From positions 1 through 26,374 of the forward strand of contig CAAEDX010000248.1 of assembly GCA_900754715.1 (NCBI GenBank): a stretch of DNA of 26,374 nt, given 5' to 3'. The notes under the pieces were generated by a model that saw only the letters and a list, made by a program, of their open reading frames with translations, ran no database searches and was not told the DNA's origin. This stretch comes from Erysipelotrichaceae bacterium. Lineage in GTDB: Bacteria; Bacillota_I; Bacilli_A; Erysipelotrichales; Erysipelotrichaceae. The position numbers were made by a program, and so were the translations under genes. This document shows positions 23,313 through 26,374 of this stretch, in pieces. How positions within the stretch are numbered: the stretch's first letter is position 1; each line of letters starts with the position of its first letter.

Positions 23313-23338
23313 CTCATTTTCCTCCTTGTCGATTCCGA

Positions 23339-23398
23339 CTATTTTTCTCCTGTGTTGTTCCTGACTTCCTGCCAGTCATCCCATTCCTGCGCACTCAT
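23339..23398 (-). CDS. Possible 19-codon leader peptide with two Trp codons
   Basis: Between the T-box terminator and trpX, ATG at 23398 opens a 19-residue frame MSAQEWDDWQEVRNNTGEK ending in TAG. AAGGGG stands about ten bases upstream of this ATG. Trp occurs at residues 6 and 9, well above the usual frequency. An in-frame ATG at 23419 would give 26 residues. It may be a translated leader that adds control by tryptophan, but no second terminator is visible, and it may be chance. Confidence 0.35.
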   Translation of the reverse strand: MSAQEWDDWQEVRNNTGEK

Positions 23399-23419
23399 GT
23401 GCCGATCACCCCTTCTCAT

Positions 23420-23467
23420 AAAAAAACACCTGCCCAAAAGCCTTCCGGCTTCAGGACAGATGTGTTC
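23420..23467 (-). terminator. Regulated terminator of the T-box leader
   Basis: The minus strand has ACATCTGTC paired with GGCAGGTGT around an inner AAGCC-GGAA-GGCTT hairpin, followed by seven T. It lies right after the T-box motif, as in canonical T-box leaders. Confidence 0.85.
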
Positions 23468-23698
23468 AATCACCTCTGCGGTACCACCTGATTTGGTTTT
23501 TTTCCATAAAAAACCCGCTCTTCAAGATCCTAACCAATCTCTAGTCCGATAACGGGGACAACCGTCTCACATACTCGGGAACATGCCCTTTCCTTTCGCC
23601 CTCAAGAGTCCATTTGCCTGCCCGCATCTCTGCCGAATTTCCATCATCATCAGCTCTCTGTAAGCGCGTTGCAAGTGTTATCTCTCTCTCACTGGTTG
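23421..23698 (-). ncRNA. T-box leader with Trp (UGG) specifier
   Basis: Senses uncharged tRNA and lets transcription continue into the transporter operon. The canonical T-box motif AGGTGGTACCGCAGAGG lies at 23489-23473. On the 5' side, Stem I features AGAGAGCTGATGATGATGG are visible near 23660-23641, and the likely specifier TGG, followed by A, is at 23612-23610. The terminator at 23420-23467 competes with the antiterminator. A Trp specifier fits the TrpXYZ-type transporter downstream. The exact specifier register is deduced by eye from position and context. Confidence 0.88.
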
Positions 23699-23703
23699 CT
23701 TTT

Positions 23704-23732
23704 ACTTTATTCCTTTTGATCCGGATTGTCAA
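23704..23732 (-). promoter_or_regulatory. Sigma-A promoter of the T-box-trpXYZ operon
   Basis: TTGACA (23732-23727), a 17-bp spacer and TAAAGT (23709-23704). The T-box leader begins a few bases downstream. Confidence 0.85.
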
Positions 23733-23783
23733 CCCTTTCTGAAAAATATGATCAATTATTTTTGAAAGAAACTTTCATTCAGT

Positions 23784-23814
23784 AAAAAAAGGAACGATCC
23801 ATCTAGACCGCTCC
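23784..23814 (-). terminator. Terminator of guaB
   Basis: GGAGCGGTC and GATCGTTCC form a 9-bp stem (two G-T wobbles) with a 6-base loop, followed by seven T on the minus strand. Confidence 0.88.
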
Positions 23815-23827
23815 CCATATCTTCACT

Positions 23828-25342
23828 TTACTGTACCTTTGCGTCAAGTGTATTGTCTTTGACCACGACATCATGCGCGCCGCCTTCCACGATGCTCGTT
23901 GAAGAGACCAGCGTGATCTTCGCTTTCTGCTGCAGTTCCTCGATGGTCAGCGCACCGCAGTTGCACATCGTGTGCTTGATCTTGCTGAGCGTCAGATCGA
24001 CATTGTCCTTCAGCGCGCCGGCGTATGGCACATAGGAGTCCACGCCCTCTACGAAAGAAAGCTTGTTGGCGCCGCCCATGTCATAACGCTGCCAGTTGCG
24101 CGCGCGGGCACTGCCTTCGCCCCAATATTCCTTCATGTATGTCCCGTTGATGGTGACCTTCTTGGTCGGAGACTCTTCGAACCGGGAGAAATAACGTCCC
24201 AGCATGACAAAGTCTGCCCCCATCGCCAGGGCGAGCGTGATGTGGTAATCATGTACGATGCCGCCGTCTGAGCAGATCGGCACATAGATGCCGGTTTCCC
24301 TGAAATACTCATCGCGGGCCTTGGCTACTTCGATGGTCGCTGTCGCCTGTCCGCGTCCGATTCCCTTCTGCTCGCGGGTGATGCAGATCGAACCGCCGCC
24401 GATGCCGATCTTGACAAAATCCGCGCCGGCCTCAGCCAGGAAGCGGAAGCCTTCCGCATCGACCACATTGCCGGCACCGACCTTCACACTGTCGCCATAG
24501 TGATCACGGATCCATTTCAGCGTGATTGCCTGCCATTCGCTGAATCCCTCGCTGGAATCGATGCACAGCACATCTGCGCCGGCTTCCACCAGCGCCGGCA
24601 CACGCTCAGCATAATCGCGCGTGTTGATGCCTGCGCCGACGACATAGCGCTTATCCTTGTCCAGCAGTTCGTTGGGATGCTCTTTGTGGGAATCATAGTC
24701 CTTGCGGAAGACGAACGCCTTCAGCCGTCCTTCTTCATCTACGATCGGCAGCTGATTCAGCTTATGCTCCCAGATCAGATCGTTGGCCTCAGACAGCGTG
24801 CAGCCATCCTTTCCGCAGATCAGCTTGTCAAAAGGGGTCATGAAATCGGTCACCTTTGTGGAAGGATCCATCCGGGAGACACGATAATCGCGGCTGGTCA
24901 GGATACCCAGCAGCCTTCCCTCCGCGCTGCCATCTTCAGTGACGGCCATCGTGGAGTGGCCGGTCTCCGCCTTCTTGGCCAGCACATCAGCCAGGGTCGC
25001 GTCAGCCGGCAGGTTAGAATCGCTGCGGACAAAGCCTGCCTTGGTCGCCTTGACACGGCGCACCATGGCTGCCTCATTTTCCACGCTCTGTGAACCATAG
25101 ATGAAGGAGATGCCTCCCTCACGCGCCAGGGCACACGCCATGCGCTCGCCGGATACCGACTGCATGATCGCAGATACCATAGGGATATTCATGCTTAAAG
25201 GGGATTCTTCCTCACCCTTGCGGAATTTCACGATCGGTGTCTTCAGGGAAACATTTGCCGGTGTGCATTCGCTGGAAGAATATCCAGGCACCAGCAGATA
25301 CTCGCTAAATGTACGTGACGGTTCGGTAAAAAAAGTTGCCAC
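23828..25342 (-). CDS. guaB: IMP dehydrogenase
   Basis: Oxidises IMP to XMP with NAD+, the committed step of GMP synthesis. The 504 aa include a TIM-barrel catalytic domain with two CBS domains inserted at about 104-222. The catalytic Cys320 lies in '[20 protein letters not shown]', and the Arg-Gly flap region near 'ARNWQRYD' and the IMP-binding 'SDGGI' and 'MLGRYFS' are present. The motif ICITREQKG differs from the common SxCTTR of GuaB, a variant seen in some Firmicutes and protists. The start is GTG at 25342, with AAGGAG nine bases upstream. It has its own promoter and terminator. Confidence 0.95.
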   Translation of the reverse strand: MATFFTEPSRTFSEYLLVPGYSSSECTPANVSLKTPIVKFRKGEEESPLSMNIPMVSAIMQSVSGERMACALAREGGISFIYGSQSVENEAAMVRRVKATKAGFVRSDSNLPADATLADVLAKKAETGHSTMAVTEDGSAEGRLLGILTSRDYRVSRMDPSTKVTDFMTPFDKLICGKDGCTLSEANDLIWEHKLNQLPIVDEEGRLKAFVFRKDYDSHKEHPNELLDKDKRYVVGAGINTRDYAERVPALVEAGADVLCIDSSEGFSEWQAITLKWIRDHYGDSVKVGAGNVVDAEGFRFLAEAGADFVKIGIGGGSICITREQKGIGRGQATATIEVAKARDEYFRETGIYVPICSDGGIVHDYHITLALAMGADFVMLGRYFSRFEESPTKKVTINGTYMKEYWGEGSARARNWQRYDMGGANKLSFVEGVDSYVPYAGALKDNVDLTLSKIKHTMCNCGALTIEELQQKAKITLVSSTSIVEGGAHDVVVKDNTLDAKVQ

Positions 25343-25375
25343 ACTTTCACACTCCTTCTCTTTGAAATTTTACTC

Positions 25376-25404
25376 ATTATAATCGCTTTTATGGCAAAAA
25401 TCAA
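25376..25404 (-). promoter_or_regulatory. Sigma-A promoter of guaB
   Basis: TTGATT (25404-25399), a 17-bp spacer and TATAAT (25381-25376). The leader is only about 30 bases, so no riboswitch is present. Confidence 0.85.
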
Positions 25405-25432
25405 CACCGCGATCTCTGAATGTTCTTTCTGT

Positions 25433-25474
25433 AAAAAGAACCGCAAAAAATTACATTTTTTTGTGGTTCTTTTC
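25433..25474 (-). terminator. Terminator of the pullulanase gene
   Basis: AAAGAACC and GGTTCTTT with an A/T-rich inner stem (one mismatch) are followed by five T on the minus strand, 10 bases after the stop codon. Confidence 0.82.
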
Positions 25475-25485
25475 ATTTCTTTCAA

Positions 25486-26374
25486 CTAATCCAGCAGACA
25501 GATGATCGTAGAATATGGCCTGATCTCCAGATCCTGTTCACGATATCCTTCCTCGCCATTGTAATACAAGATCTCCGCAGGCGTATCCAGGTGATAGTGG
25601 AATGGCGATCCGGTCGGATTGAAGAACGTCCAGATCGACTCTTCCCCGTCGCTGGTCTTATAGATCAGCACCTTGCGCTCGATATCATCGAAGGCAACCC
25701 GATGATACAGCGACTCCGTGATGCTGTAGCGGAAACAGGAATGACCGCGGCGGATACGGATCAGTTGCTTCACATGTTCGACCATTTCCCGGTTCTTGGT
25801 GCGACGGTCATAATCAAGCGCGTTGATGTCATCTCCAGAATCATAAGAATTGCCGATGCCATGCTTGGTCCGGCCGAATTCCTGACCGCTGTGCAGGAAT
25901 GGGATGCCCTGGGCGAGCAGCACCATGGCGATCATCATCTCTTGTCTGCGGCGGCGGATCCAGCGTTCCTCACTGCGGCAGCATTCCCGCATCTTATCCC
26001 AGGATGTGTGGTTGTCATGACATTCCACATAATTGACGACATTGCGCGGATTGACGAACATCCTTCCGGCGCCGAAATCGACACAGCTGGCGCACAGACA
26101 GTTCTTGACCACGTCGATCAGCTCAGCATTGCCGGTGCAATATCCTTTAGCGGCGATCTCGTAAGCTGAGGTGCTGCCTTTGACCACATCGCGGAAACGA
26201 TCTGAGAAATGCGCGACGAACGGCATCCGCCCATTGTTCTGCATGCTGGCGCGCTTTTCTTCGGGCAAGAACGAGGGCATGTTCCATCCCTCGCCATAGA
26301 CCATGAAATCCGGATTGACCGCGCGGCAGCGCAGATAGATCTCATTCACGGTATCAATGTCCAGGATGCCCGTC
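25486..26374 (-). CDS. pulA: Type I pullulanase (GH13), C-terminal part, cut by the window edge
   Basis: Debranching enzyme that splits alpha-1,6 bonds in pullulan, amylopectin or glycogen. About 296 residues are visible; the frame runs through the window edge starting 'TGILDIDTVNEIY', matching the pullulanase 'GILDIDTMN' segment. The catalytic acid is the Glu in 'VYGEGWNMP'. The transition-state Asp is in 'VNYVECHDNHTSWDKM', followed by 'QGIPFLHSGQEFGRTKHGIGNSYDSGDDINALD'. A short C-terminal beta domain ends the protein. No signal can be judged because the N-terminus is missing. Cytosolic forms debranch glycogen, which would fit the glg operon in this window. Confidence 0.92.
   Translation of the reverse strand, partial: TGILDIDTVNEIYLRCRAVNPDFMVYGEGWNMPSFLPEEKRASMQNNGRMPFVAHFSDRFRDVVKGSTSAYEIAAKGYCTGNAELIDVVKNCLCASCVDFGAGRMFVNPRNVVNYVECHDNHTSWDKMRECCRSEERWIRRRRQEMMIAMVLLAQGIPFLHSGQEFGRTKHGIGNSYDSGDDINALDYDRRTKNREMVEHVKQLIRIRRGHSCFRYSITESLYHRVAFDDIERKVLIYKTSDGEESIWTFFNPTGSPFHYHLDTPAEILYYNGEEGYREQDLEIRPYSTIICLLD

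Noticed and set aside
23853..24035. Plus-strand frames opposite guaB as separate small genes
   Set aside because: They lie within guaB in antisense and have no ribosome binding site or promoter.

Overview
The window comes from a low-to-mid GC Gram-positive (Firmicutes) bacterium, most likely a gut-type fermenter and possibly of the Erysipelotrichales; the exact lineage is inferred and not proven. The signs are strong AGGAGG ribosome binding sites, sigma-A promoters with 17-bp spacing, CcpA-type cre boxes, a GlgC/GlgD pair, a T-box leader, ptsH with Ser46, and lipoprotein signal peptides. Base composition looks near half GC and even throughout. I see no insertion sequence, phage gene, CRISPR array, tRNA or rRNA.

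Layout. Positions 1-475 (minus) hold a small acidic protein coupled to a partial membrane-anchored protein. Positions 791-1804 (minus) are gap. Positions 1958-2803 (minus) are an unrecognised cytosolic protein with a strong promoter and a cre box. Positions 2804-3381 form a 578-bp divergent intergenic region holding two copies of a roughly 170-bp element with conserved hairpins. Positions 3382-5045 (plus) are an Lrp/AsnC regulator coupled to a class I aminotransferase. Positions 5117-6811 (minus) are phosphoglucomutase and 6968-7234 are HPr. Positions 7327-8441 are a DUF523 protein coupled to an alpha/beta hydrolase. Positions 8521-12217 (minus) are the glycogen operon glgC-glgD-glgA.

Positions 12362-16609 (minus) form a four-gene overlapping cluster: periplasmic-type sugar-binding protein, NarL-type histidine kinase, LuxR-type response regulator, and a family 1 solute-binding protein. 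It has no transporter genes and lies directly upstream of glgC. Positions 16704-19605 (minus) are a mannose-family PTS operon (IIA, IIB, IIC, IID and a small membrane protein). Positions 19875-20666 (plus) are a Cof-type HAD phosphatase. Positions 20699-23312 (minus) are a TrpXYZ-type ABC transporter behind a T-box leader with a UGG specifier. Positions 23828-25342 (minus) are IMP dehydrogenase. Positions 25486-26374 (minus) are the C-terminal part of a type I pullulanase.

Most of the genes belong to central carbon flow and storage: sugar uptake by the PTS with HPr, glucose-1-phosphate formation (Pgm), glycogen synthesis (GlgC/D/A), debranching (pullulanase) and glycolysis (GAPDH). Candidate cre boxes before pgm, glgC, the PTS operon and the unknown gene suggest that HPr(Ser-P)/CcpA links them. 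The observations most worth a second look are the tandem hairpin element at about 2957-3325, the transporter-less sugar sensor cluster, and a 19-codon reading frame with two Trp codons between the T-box terminator and trpX.
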